Part shown: positions 36,641 through 48,900 of the stretch, piece by piece
Layout: the number at the start of each line of letters is the position of its first letter
Position numbering within the stretch: position 1 is the stretch's first letter
Assembly: GCA_022393335.1 (NCBI GenBank)
Contig: JAJEKB010021384.1
Location: 653,868 to 717,867, forward strand
From: Macrotrachela quadricornifera
Lineage: Eukaryota > Rotifera > Eurotatoria > Philodinida > Philodinidae
Length of the DNA: 64,000 bases
Direction of reading: 5' to 3'
Program-made: the position numbers and the translations under genes
The notes under the pieces: generated by a model
Database searches by the model: none
What the model was told of the DNA's origin: nothing
What the model saw: only the letters and a program-made list of their open reading frames with translations

Positions 36641-37832
36641 TTTTTAGGCCTATTTTCCTGCTTATTAAGATATTTATTGGCGGAAAATTTTATACGATTT
36701 TGTAACAGTTTCAATAAGTTCGATATATTTTACTAACATGCCACACTAGACATGACCAAGACTAATTCTTTTAATCTTAGTTGCAGCCTGAAAAAAAATT
36801 TGGTTTCGATCTCAGTTCCGCTGGGATCCGGACTGGAACCATTATGTCCATGTCTAGATAAATATTTCGTTCAAGAGAAGAAGATGAGAATGATTTGACA
36901 AGAAATTTTTGAGTTATCGTAAAAAATTAAACTAGAACTGATCATTGTTTTTTGTTAAACTTAATATACACTACTAACAATGATTTTTTCATTCAAGAAA
37001 ATCATAGAAAAATGAACTGAAAAAAGTTTTCGTTCTTTTTTTTACCGTTAAACTGTTGATGTTTTCTTCTATTCCTTGGCCAAATGTAGGGATTGTTAAG
37101 AAATAAATGACGGGTTCGAAAACTTCATTGACATAGATGGATTCACTCAATAATTTGTATAATGTAGTATACAAGAAATGAAAACACTGCAATCAAATCT
37201 CTCATGAAAACACGTTGTATTCCATGATATTGAACATGTAAAATAGATTAAACTCATTTATAAAGCGCAGGATATGTATCTGAGAAGAAAACTGATTGAG
37301 ACTTTTCATTAGCTTTGCAAAAAAGATAGAGCAATGTCCATTCTAGATAGTGCTAAAAACTCAAGTTTTATTTCTTTCTTGTTGTTTTAAAATTATTCAG
37401 AATATACCCATATCTACTTTGCGCTGAAATGAATAATAGAGTTTCGGTAGTCATCGGAAACTAACATCGACAGGTTGAAATACCTATCGAATAGTCATTT
37501 GAGTAGTCATATTAAAACTAAAAAATAAATGAATGAAGTTCACAAAGTATAGAATAAAATTATGCATGAATTTTTTTAAGCTATTGATATTGTAAGGCAT
37601 AGTTAGAGAAAGTATTAAATTGGGAAAGTTATTGGATATTTAGACTTTTAATAACGAAAAATATCTCGTTGTCTTTTAGATGCGCAAACGTTTCACAGAA
37701 TCTAATAAGAGTTCTTTTTGTATATATATGAACAAATTTTTAGCAAAAAATTAGGCCATAAAAGAGTTAAGGCGTACAATTTCGATGAATTAAATCACAT
37801 ATCCATATATCAACTATCAAATAAAAATCAAT
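36641..37832. other. Intergenic stretch; possible small MITE at about 36748-36862
   Basis: A segment starting tagacatgacc and ending ggacatgtcta-like (tccatgtcta) may be a small inverted-end element with a GC-rich core (cgctgggatccgg). Otherwise no gene was seen. Confidence 0.35.
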
Positions 37833-40398
37833 TTATTTCAGTGCAGATGAGACACGGAGGATCATTTGCTCAACTTCGGCAATTGTGGGATGGCCAAGTG
37901 GTAAGATGTGTTGACGTATGGTGACTGCTTTTTTATAATACGATAATGCTTGTTGAAGTTCGCTTTTAGTTTCACAAACGAGACCAGCGCACTCAAGCGT
38001 CGATGCAATAGATATATGTTGAGAAGGAAGGGACTTTGATTTGATTTGGAGCGACATATTGAAATGTTCTAGCGCGAGATCATATTGACCACGGCACGAA
38101 TGAAGGATACCAATATTGTGGTGTGCGGCAGCCAAGTCAGGATGATCAGCAGGAAGACTTTTTTGTGATATCGTCAATGCTTTTTGATAGAATTCGAGCG
38201 CTTCCGAAGATTTCTCTTGTTCGTCATAGATCATTCCTATGTTATTGTAACAATGGGCTACATTCTGGTGATCCTCACCGTATGCTTGCTTATCAATTGT
38301 TAATGCCTTTTCGAACGATTTGAGTGCTAGTTGCAGATCTCCTTTCTTTCTATACATTTCGCCAATACCAGTATGGCTGTCTGCAATACTTGGATCATCT
38401 GATTTCAGCGTTCGCATTTTGATCTCAAGTGCTATTTGATGCCATTCGAGACTTGACTTATAGTCGCCTTTGGCTGTAGCTACACACCCAAGATTATAAT
38501 AACAGGTAGAAATATGTCGATGATCATGAGGCAATTCAAGAAGCAAACGGGAATAGTATTTCTCGGCATCATCGAATTTACCCATACTAAGCAGCACACG
38601 ACAGAATGATAAAAGACTCGTTTCTTTTTTACTCGTTGTTTTTTTCTTCATATGATCAAAGATTGACTTTAAATCGTGATCATCATCAGAACATAAAGTC
38701 ATTCGAATGATCCAAACTTGGTTTTCATCATGGTAAATGTCGACCAGCCGAAATACTGAACCTGGCATCATCAATACTTCTTGTTCACTGGGAAAATAAC
38801 TGAATTCGGTAATGTCAGCGAATGGTTTTACACCATTAAGTTGAGGATCGGCATCGATTTCGAATAGAATTTGCTGAAAATCATCATTGATGTCAGAATC
38901 GCGGAGGAAAGAGAGGGCTTGTTGACGAGTAAGACTTGTTGAGAGAAATGAATTTATCGAGATGAATTCTCCAACTGAATCTTTGAGCAATTGTAATTCT
39001 CCCTTACACATAAGTTGTCCTCGATAAACATGAACAGGTGATGAACATTTATTTACTTTGAGTTGTCGTTCAATGTCACGAATAAAGAAACGAAAAACAA
39101 AGAGTAGATCAATGTTTTGTACTCGCAGAGCTTTATTTAATATACGATAGAGGAACGATTGTCTTGTGTACCACCACAATGAACTATCAGCTGAATAATT
39201 TTGTTCAAACTCGCGGAGAATAGCAAGTTCAATCTCATTGTCTTTATATTCATTCTGACAGAGAGAAATGAATTCATGATTATTTCTTGAAGTTGATTTC
39301 ATTCTGAGAAGACAATCGATAAGCAGTTGTGAATGAAGGAATTGTCCATTGAGTCCCGTTGTTGATTGTTCATAACTATTATTTGAACAGGAAATGTTGA
39401 ATGAGATTGATTCGTCGACTTTATTATGATTTCGTTTTTTTTGATCAGATTGAATTTGAGTGACGAGTTCATTCAACTGGGTGAACACACCTTTAACCTA
39501 GAATTCGATAGAAATATCTCCGATCTGTTTTAATCCGGAATTCTGATCATCTGAAAAATTCATTCTCGTAGAAGAATATATGTCAATAAGTACAAGCGCA
39601 GAATGCTAATTTTTAAGCTCATGATAACGAAATTTTAGGATTTAAACATTGGTCAAGATATGTTCTCAACTGTTTAATCTCTTTTCGCATGAAACTATAG
39701 CTATGTGATTAGTCTTGACAAATAATGAAAAAAGCCTATTTGAATTTCCTTACTGACATTTTCACATTTTAAATAAGCGTTTATTTTGAGATGTTTCCAG
39801 TAGTCATAAGACCTAACTACAGACAGAAATCCATCATTCAGCTTTTCAAAGATTATACAGTCATATGTCCATAACACGGCAAGAAAAGGCCGAAAAACCA
39901 AATTCACATAACCTTTTTCATGACTCATCAAGATCAATCAACTAGCAATAGTTTCATGCAAAAAGCGTTTTATTTTTGATGGGTTAGGAAGAAAAACTCA
40001 TGGCTGAAAGTGAAGTACAGAGGAAAGTGTCAAATTCTGCTTATGAAGGATCAGATCTTGTTTACCTTTTTAAATTGATTTGCCCATTCCTCATGTCTTT
40101 TTTTGTCCATACAATAGACATATATTGAAGATACTTGTCGAAGTTGATGAATAGAAGGCACGAGTTCTCGACCCGTACGACCACTACTAATCAGAACAAT
40201 TCGATCATCTTTTAGAACAGATTGAATGTACTGTTCACATTCTTGACTTTGTTCAAATGTTTTTAGATGATTAGTCGATGTTCGAAGTTGTCGTTGAGCG
40301 TCTAGATTTTCTTTTGAATTGTTAACTAAGGCATCAACCCAGATGAGAGAAAAACTTTCGAGATTATTGTTCTGAAGCGTTAGTGATGCTGCCGCCAT
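37833..40398 (-). CDS. NAD+:arginine ADP-ribosyltransferase with C-terminal TPR repeats
   Basis: Exon 1 is 40398-40066 (111 codons). Exon 2 is 39497-37833, after a 568-bp intron with GT...AG ends in phase 0. The product is 665 aa. Residues 1-140 form the family's N-terminal region, with alternating alpha/beta segments (RIVLISSGRTG, SIYVYCMDKK). Residues about 230-385 are a mono-ADP-ribosyltransferase domain of the R-S-E class: R270 in VYRGQ, S-T-S at 297-299 (FLSTS) and E349-Q-E351 (SEQEVLM), which is the signature of arginine-specific enzymes. From about 410 to the end there are some six kinesin-light-chain-like TPRs of 42 residues. The enzyme would transfer ADP-ribose from NAD+ to arginines, with TPRs choosing partners. 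There is no signal peptide, so it is cytosolic. The start ATG is the first after an upstream acceptor-like site, and an extra 5' exon is possible. Confidence 0.9.
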
Positions 40399-41264
40399 CT
40401 CGTTAATATTATTCTGTTGTAGAAAGTACGCTAAAAGTTATCAATGAAGAATATGAACGAGGTTAACTCTGTTCTGTTAAAACACTTTTGAAATAGTTCT
40501 CATTATTACGCATTTAAATGCATTCTCTCTGTAGATCAACTTATTAGTGTTCGATTTAGAGGCGAAATTATGTTGTCGGAAGTAACATTCAATTGATGAC
40601 TATTCAATAGTCAACACTCTCCTAGAACTTGTTTTTATAATTCTTTCCACGTTTTTTTTATTGAGAATAAAATGATTAATAAAGAGATACGGCTGCTAAG
40701 AAAAAACCCTGAATTCTTGCTTACTTTGAATCTTCGTGATGGAGGACTTTTTTCTTTTTCTTGTTAATCGAATGTAAGAGAGTACGAGACGAATGTTATC
40801 AATCCTTTCGTTCTCCTCGTTTATACTTTTTTTTAGTACTGCGAAATTCAGGTGTAATAATGACATTATTTTCTCCCTATAGTAATCGTTACTTGTTTCT
40901 TTTCGTAAGATTATAGAATAACAAGTTGAGGAAGGTGTGATAATGAAGTTAATGATAAAAATGTTTGTATTTAATGATAAACATGATGATATAACACGAA
41001 TATCATCACCAGACATTATTTATTTGAATTCTTTTGAACTAATTTACCATGATTATTGTCTAGCCTTCTTTGCTCATTCATTTGTTTACTGTAACATATT
41101 CTCCACGAATTATAATTGACAAAAGTTTGTGGACAAAATTATTAGCTAATAGCGCCATTTACTCTTGCAAGGTTACTTTTAGTGAGATTAATATTTGCTA
41201 TATTTAGGCCAATAATTTCGGCCTGGCCTGTCAGGTACCATGTTAGGTTCGCAGTTCTGGTCAA
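40399..41264. other. Upstream region of the ART-TPR gene
   Basis: A 106-codon minus-strand frame (40696-41016) ends in a possible donor, but its phase does not join exon 1 of the ART-TPR gene without a stop. No other feature is visible. Confidence 0.4.
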
Positions 41265-42400
41265 CATAAAGGATGAGCCAAAAGTCTTGATCGCTTTTAG
41301 AAAAATTGCTCGTTCTCTCTCATAACAAACTTCCCATGTCGTCAAAATCACGGCGATTTTGGCGATTTAGAAAAAAATTGGTGTAAAATCGTAACTAATC
41401 GTGATTCTGGAGGAAAGAACGATTTTTTCAATAATCGTTGATAAATCGTAGCGATAAATTCTGATTAATGACCGATTTTGATAATTGATTATGAATTAAT
41501 TCAAGAAGTATCTTAATATTTATTAAGCTAGTCATCAGATATATTTTATATACGATTATTTAACATAATTATCAGTATTTCCAACCAAAAGAAAGAGTTC
41601 ATTTCAACATGGATGTCATTACTATGACGTAAATAAGATTGGATAATTGTAAAGAACGATCGAACTTAACTTCTATTTCACATTCATTTATTTGAAAACA
41701 TTTCTTTCGAGAACAGACAGTTTGTTTTAGATATATATTTAGTTCAAGTATTTTTTCATTAGAATTTTCCGTATATATCTAATTCTAGACAATCAATCTA
41801 TTTACGACACATTATACCAGAGAAAAACTTGATTGTTTTTCATATAACTACGTCTTCTGTCATTATTATCGTATGTAGACTTGTACTTTTGTTAGAATTT
41901 TTATTTATTATATATTTAATAGATTTTCAATTTATGAACGAATACAAGTATACGTAGAATCGCTTTCAAAAATATTTCATATAAAAGCATCATCTAATAT
42001 ACACGAACGCTTCATTGAATTTTTTCATTTTTCCGAAATTTGTCTTGCTTAACTATGCAGAATTGCGTAATGTATTTTTTGTTACGTCATATATTCATGT
42101 AAATTAGCGCTAGTATTCAGTTTTTTAATAAAAATATACGTAAAATTACAAATTTCTGGATGTAATAAGAAAAAATAAAGTATTTTGATATGAAACTGCA
42201 TAGCATATTGGTGAATAGAGGACAAAAATCGGCGATTTATCGTGTTTCAGCTCACGCTTATCGTTTCGACGAATCGCGATAAATCGACAATTTTTTACCG
42301 ATTATAAGGACATGGATTTATAACGCTCAAAATTAAACTTTTTATCCACTATAATAAGACGAATATTACCCTAAATATTCAGGTGTGTAGCCTTTATTAG
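41265..42400. mobile_element. Remnant of a TA-type MITE split by a second element
   Basis: 41268-41340 (ggatgagccaaaagtcttga...ttgctcgttctctctcat) matches the left arm of the 28447-29310 element. The next part of that arm (cgctcaaaattaaac... gacgaatattacc) appears only at about 42330-42385. Between them lies about 1 kb whose two ends contain related aatcgcgataaatcg / ggcgatttagaaa motifs in opposite orientation, so a second element seems to have landed inside the first. No transposase seen. Borders of the inner element are approximate (about 41341-42312, with catg on both sides). Confidence 0.5.
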
Positions 42401-43111
42401 ATCGAAGATACACAAATTTCATCAGAGCGCGAGCTGTTGGTTATGAAAAATTTGTTTTGACCTTTACGAAATACTACTCCCCACTTGAAAAAACTAGTTT
42501 TCTAAGCTAAGAAAAGGAGTGACCAAAAAAAATTTTCCATATTTTAAAGAATGATACGTTTCAAGAAAATAATGATGTTCTTCATAATACAAAAGTATTT
42601 TCTAGCTGTAAACTATTTTGAAAAGCTCAAAATAATTTTTTCATAATCAGCAGTTCGCACTCTAATGAAAACATATGTAAGAAAACTACAAAAATCTGTT
42701 CATCAGAATTTGCAATTGCATACACGATGAAACCTCACGAATATAGATTTTAGGACACATGAAAAATCTTTCCTACCAACACAACCTCTAATACATGCTT
42801 AGAAAGATCCTTTGTTAAGTATCACTATTGGCTTCCACAACAAAAAAATTACTTTTTAACAGATAGAATTAAACAATATTCAGAATATATTTCATCGAAA
42901 AAGATGATATAAGGCATATTTTGAAATAAATCTAATGATATAATTAAAAGTTGGTTTGATGATATCCAACGATATGAACATTTGATCGAAGGTTAATTAA
43001 CGATAAAAATGTGGGATTTGATACACGTATTCTATTAAATAAATACACCTGTATAGATATAATAATGATGACAAGGATAAACACATATTGAAAAGAAAAC
43101 GATTTTTCCAG
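42401..43111. other. Intergenic stretch
   Basis: No gene recognised. A tttttccag directly before the ATG at 43112 could be a splice acceptor from an unseen 5' non-coding exon. Confidence 0.4.
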
Positions 43112-43891
43112 ATGACTGAATACGATTCAGTTCGTTTTATTCTTCAACCAAATAATACTAAAAGAAAAGTAGACGACTCACCTTATTGTTTTCTAGTTAT
43201 AATGAGAATCAATGTCACGTCTCATTCTCCAGAATATCAAGTCTACAGAATTCTTGGAATATTATTAGCATTAAATACTACTGTTGTTTGGTTTGGAACA
43301 CTATTAACTTTATTTGGTCAATGGGGTGCAGCAGAGAACTTTGATCGTCCTGATACAGTCGATGGTGATCTTATCTATATATCTAGTGAAATAGCAATAC
43401 ATTTACCTGGAATGATATTGTGTGCAATAACAGCAGGTTTTCCTTATTTTTTAACACTTTTCTTTACAAAAATTTATTATGATATTTATTTAAATCGATA
43501 TAAACGAATAATATCTTTTCTATCAGTTGTATTTGGATTTCTTACAGTTATATCATTATTTGTTTTAACAGTTGTTGATTCAATTAGATTTAAAGCTGTT
43601 CATTATACATTTGTTGGAATATTTATATATTCAAATCTTATAACTGGTATATTAACAATAATATATCGATATAGAAGAGATCAATCTAATAAAGTCATAA
43701 TTGTTCGTGGTTTAATTATTGCATTTTGTATTCCTTTAACAATTATTTTCATTGTATTAGCTTCAATTGGTATGTCAAAAAATCGATCAGATGTAAATTC
43801 AGCAGCTGGATTTTTTGAATGGTTTATTGCTATAGTACTTATTTTTTATTATGGGACATTTACTTTTGATTTATTACTTTATAAAATATAA
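43112..43891 (+). CDS. Frag1/DRAM/Sfk1-like multi-pass membrane protein
   Basis: This is a 259-aa single-exon frame starting at ATG ACT GAA. It has six hydrophobic segments after a polar N-terminus of about 45 residues: about 47-65, 88-110, 125-147, 155-175, 190-212 and 230-255. The order fits the Frag1/DRAM/Sfk1 family: a luminal loop with GDLIYISSEIAIHLPG between TM1 and TM2, and a final helix in the context AGFFEWFIAIVLIFYYGTFTFD. The latter resembles the end of DRAM proteins, where a Glu-Trp pair is also found. Relatives act in lysosomal or ER membranes (autophagy modulation, GPI-anchor remodelling). The family call rests on topology and these two blocks. A second in-frame ATG lies at 43202 in the same reading. 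Confidence 0.65.
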   Translation: MTEYDSVRFILQPNNTKRKVDDSPYCFLVIMRINVTSHSPEYQVYRILGILLALNTTVVWFGTLLTLFGQWGAAENFDRPDTVDGDLIYISSEIAIHLPGMILCAITAGFPYFLTLFFTKIYYDIYLNRYKRIISFLSVVFGFLTVISLFVLTVVDSIRFKAVHYTFVGIFIYSNLITGILTIIYRYRRDQSNKVIIVRGLIIAFCIPLTIIFIVLASIGMSKNRSDVNSAAGFFEWFIAIVLIFYYGTFTFDLLLYKI

Positions 43892-45960
43892 TTTCATTCT
43901 TGTCTTATAAACTAATCAAATATAATGTTCTATCTTTCCTTTTTACTCAAGATATTTGTATTTTTATTTTCGAACATATTATATAGAGAAATTTCTCTAT
44001 ATAAATTGATATATTCAGACTAGTTTTATTTAATAAAAGATTCATTTTTTGATAGTATGTCAGAGTATATAATCCAAAGTCAAGCAGTAAAATTGCGCGT
44101 GTTTCTCTCATGCTTATGAAATTAAGAGAAGAAGAAGAAGACTAACAGATATATCTTCTCAAAAATTACGTTAATATCATATATCTTCTTTCTGATCGTA
44201 CAGAAACAAAGAAAAAGAAAGGATACATCAATATTAACAAATCTTACAGACAAAGAAAAGAAAAAAAATGGCCTAGATGATTGATATCGAATATAAAAAA
44301 GAGAATAGGAAAGAAGGACATATACACACGCACACATCCATACATTCGCCAGGTGAAACCGAAAGACAAGAAACTACATGTATATCTATGAGGATTGTTA
44401 AAATGTCCTCTAAGAGAACGTCTACAAATCAGTCGAACAAACAGAGAAAGAATAGAAAGCATCAAATCTTTTAAGATTCGTTCAAATTTTTGCAATTTTT
44501 CGATAAGGATTCCCTTGCTTACAGATAGAACAATATAGGACTGAATGAATTCAATAGGTTACTACACAATGGAGAAACACATGAGCATGTAGGAGAATAT
44601 TGTTTTCTATAATGTACAGCGGATTAGAAAAATAATTGCCATTAGTATTCGGCCAAGCTATTCCACTAAGCATGACGAGTACTAAAAGTAGCTTGTTTTC
44701 AATAGTCTATACCACACTGAGTATATAAATATAATAATTGATAATCAGTTTCGCTTTTTTACAGCTTAAAAACGAATGTAATGCACATCACCAACAAGTG
44801 ACAACGCCAAAAGTCGCGCTGAATCGAACATTATCGAAAGGGAAGATCATCAAAATTTTCTCAGTGATCTCTAGCAATTATCTTTCTTTTCGTGATCATT
44901 ATTTTCGTTTATTTATTCGATATAAATCACATACAGAGAGTGGTTATCCAACTATATCATAAACATCATGCATTGCAACCGAGTTTTGCGATGCATTCCT
45001 GATTTGAGTTAGAAACTATCGTCGAAAGTCATACTTACCGATTTTTCAAAAATAAGGATTTTGTAAAAATAAAAATAGAGATATCTTATCGAAGGATAAA
45101 CAAAAACCTCAAATAGTGCATTTTTTAGGGTCATTTTTGATCGATAAGCTTATATATAAATAAAGGTTCCAACTTTTACATTCAAATCACCATAGTGAAA
45201 ATATGACAATATACCCAAAAATTTACCGTCCAAACTAATTTTTTGAAGATTTCAAAAATTAATTCACTACTTTTGAACCAAAATCGTGGTAAAATTTTCA
45301 AGTCGATATTCAAAAAGAGTACAAAATTTTGATTCGTTAGAAGTACTTTCTAACTGGTCAAAAACTTTTTTAACATCTGTTACATATCCAGAATAAGCAT
45401 CAAATTTTAAATGAAATAGTGCTTCAGAACTATTGAAAAGAGATAGTAGAAAGTCGAAAAGGATTTTTTCAGTTTGACCAAAATAATGCCTAATCCAACA
45501 CAATAGACCACGCTAATCACAAATAACACAATCAGAACGTCTAATAATACTTCATTGTCCAATGACAACCAAAATAAAAAACAATCATAAATTCTATTTT
45601 CTCAATTTCGTCCTCATAGCTGACATGACTAAGATTTAGATTAGTTTGAATAAGTCTAATTATACATAATTCAATGTGTTCTATAGGATTTAGGAAAAAT
45701 TAATCTCAATCGATGAAACATATATCACAGCTTCAATGACCCATGGTTAACTATTTTTAACTTTGTTGATGTCTGTGGAAGCAATTTTCGATGTGATTTT
45801 TAAATAGAATCGATTTGTGAATCAACTTGTCTCGTTCATTATGGAATTCTCATTTAAGCTGAATGTTTGTTTATGTAATAAAAATAATTTCATAGAAAAT
45901 GATATTGTATAAAGAAGAATAATATAATCGGTATTTAAATTAAATTTTTTTGTTCAAATT
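43892..45960. other. Intergenic stretch
   Basis: It contains GA-rich stretches at about 44120-44350 that create overlapping frames on both strands. A 78-codon minus-strand frame (45267-45503) has no recognisable domain. Confidence 0.4.
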
Positions 45961-48900
45961 TTAAATATGACCCCAGATTTGAGCTTCAGCGTATTGAACA
46001 GAATCATCATCACCACGTTGTGAAGTAATAAGAAGTCGATAACTGGCAAAAGCAATTGAATTGGAGAAAATTTGTTCTTGGGCATAAGTAAAACGGCCAG
46101 GATCATTTATTGGATCGATACCAGTTGGACCACTGTATATGAGTGTCCAACTAGATGCTAAATCTAGTGTACTACTATTAGTTTCGTTCGATCCTTCAAG
46201 AGTAACTGTAATTGGATCACGATTGGGAAAATCATTAGCTGTGGAAAAACGAAGAGCACGAGCTATTGTAGCAGAACTTATTGAAGGTATTACATAAAAA
46301 CCAGTTGATACACCTGGCTGATATTGATTATAACCCATAGAACCAGTAGTTCCAAAATTGAGATATTTTGTTGATAAATCACCATCGATTGCAGATGGAG
46401 GCAGTTCGATAGGGAATGAATATCTGCCATTAGAACCTCCTGTAGGTCCACCAGCTACTGTATTATATAAGCCAACGATTAGATCTCCTGTTTGTGTTAT
46501 CATAACAATTGAAGGTGTAGTTGTCGTTGTTATCGTCGTTGTCGTAATCGAAGTAGTTGTACCTATAAATTCATCATATTAACACATTCAACGCGATTCA
46601 GTTTTCTTCGAAAAGGGCGGGATCGTTAGGAGCTTAAAATACTCCACACCCAGATTTCATCTTTGTCTATCAGAAATCGTTCCAATCACTTCAAAAAGTC
46701 ATCTTCCATAAAAAGAAACGCTAGACAACCGTTGTCCATATGAAAAACTATTCGTATATATTGCAACTTGGAACTACTGTGTTGCGTCAACACTTATTTT
46801 ACGATCACAATAATGATTGTCCCGTGATCATCAGTGAATATTGATCGCTATGAGGAGTTATGATCGTAATCAAAAACGTCAGTCACGCAGTACACTTCCT
46901 GGAACGCCCGAAAACTGTTGAAAAAACAGACAAAGCACTTTTCTCACCGATTCTTTTTCCGACAGTGCTCTTCATATGCACTGTTCAACCACTTTCAAAA
47001 TTCATCTATCCAGTGCAGTTTTTCTCGGCCTACAAGAATCGCTAGACACATGACAGATTAAAATGTGGAGAGAAAAGTAGTTTATGACGTTTTTCTCGGC
47101 AAATCATTGACACCGCTTGGTCAACAGACTACAAGTGATGATCTGAAAAGCTCTGTGGTTTTTGAGTTTTCCGGATTATGCATTGGTACATTTGCCTCCT
47201 TACCTATCCGACACATAGTGATTATTGTAGGTCAAGAAGAATTGCACTGGATAGAGTAGTTTTGAAAATAGTTGAATAATACATTGAAGAGAACTGTTAG
47301 GAGAAGAATGGGTGAGAAGAACACTTTTTGTGATTTTTTCAATATGAAGTTTCTCATATGAACAAAGGTCGTCTAGCGTTTCTTTTGATGGTAAATGACG
47401 TTTTGAAGTGATTGAAACGATTTCTGGTAGACAAAGATGAAATCTGTCTATGGACCATTTTAGTTTTTTACTCATTTTCGTTCTAAAATATAGCGGGTCC
47501 CACAGATGGGACCCGTCGCGTTGAATGTGTTAAATATTAACATAGTTTATAAAAAATATTGTAAAACTCAATTAATAATGCAATATCATACTTGTTGTAT
47601 CTGTTGTTGTAGTTGTAGTTGTTGAAGTTGTTGTTGTGCTCGTTGTCGTTGTAGTTTCAGATGTTGTTGTAGTAGTTGTTGTGGTAGTTGTTACAGTTGT
47701 ACTTGTAGTAGTTGTTGTTGAGGTTGTCGTTTCACTTGTGGTTGTAGTTGTGGTTGCTGTAGTTATACTCGCTGTCGTTTGAGGTTTACTCAATGTTATT
47801 AATATTGCAGCAATGGCTGCACCAAGAAGAATAGTAATAAATAAACATAAAAATATACAAAGAGGTGAGCATGGACAACCATAGGCTCTATGTAGAATGA
47901 GATCAAAAGTGATATAAATAAAATGCAGGAGACGATTACTCACCTTTTTCTTAATTTTCGATAGTTTTTATCTTTAGAATTTGTTCGGTTTGAGTATAGA
48001 TCCACTACCTGATTTTGTTGGATAGATTAGATATTTAATGAGAAAATGAATAAAAAGAATCTTACTGTAACATCCTTGAAATCACTTAATCGATTAGAAT
48101 CATTATTCTAACAAAACAGATTTTCATCAAGATACAATATAAATACGAAATAAAATAAACCAAACTCACAGAATAATGAGTAGTGCTCGCTGATGACAAT
48201 GAATTTTCATTACTATTAACTGTTGATTTTCTATATTTATGTCGATTGTGATGGTTATTGATTGTATCTTTTACTTCTGATAAGTAATTATTTTCTTGTT
48301 GTGATTTATTGTTTTCAAATGTATTATTTGATAACTGTCAAAAATTAAAATATCAAGTAAAAATAATGCAAAAAATCCTTTTCAATTTAATAAAAATATT
48401 TATTAACAAAAGAAATATCATTTCATATAACGACCATTCGATATGAACCATGACCGACTCTAATAGAGGCTGCTCAATTCATGATTACTGATTTGGCTAG
48501 TTTTTATATACAGTGGCGGCTAAAATTATTCATACAGATGAAAAATATTATAACAAACGTCATATTTCTGTGAGACAGACTTCTACCAGAGTCGGTCAAG
48601 GTTCATGTCAAATGACTGATAAGAAAATTTCGTTATCTATATGTATTTCGAAGAATATAATGATGCGAAATTTAAATCATATATATATTCTATGTCAGAG
48701 AAAAAGATTTGAAAACAATTGTCATTATAACCATTATTATTTTGGTGTTTTCTATAGATCTATAAAGATGTTGATATCATTGTTAAATAGTCTCTATATG
48801 TAGTATGTTAAAAATTTATTATTGATAGTAGAAACAATGAAAATGTTCTCATTATATGATTTCATCAATAAACAAGCGTGAATCGTTCTTTTTCAAATAA

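Noticed and set aside
40696..41016. Possible extra 5' exon of the ART-TPR gene
   Set aside because: It ends in a donor-like GTAAGC, but joining it to the acceptor before 40398 gives an immediate stop.
44122..44495. Hydrophobic minus-strand frames with a membrane-protein look
   Set aside because: They are the complement of a GA-rich tract, so the Phe/Leu/Ser content comes from composition.
45267..45503. 78-codon minus-strand frame, possible gene fragment
   Set aside because: It starts at an alternative codon, has no exon partners and shows no known motif.
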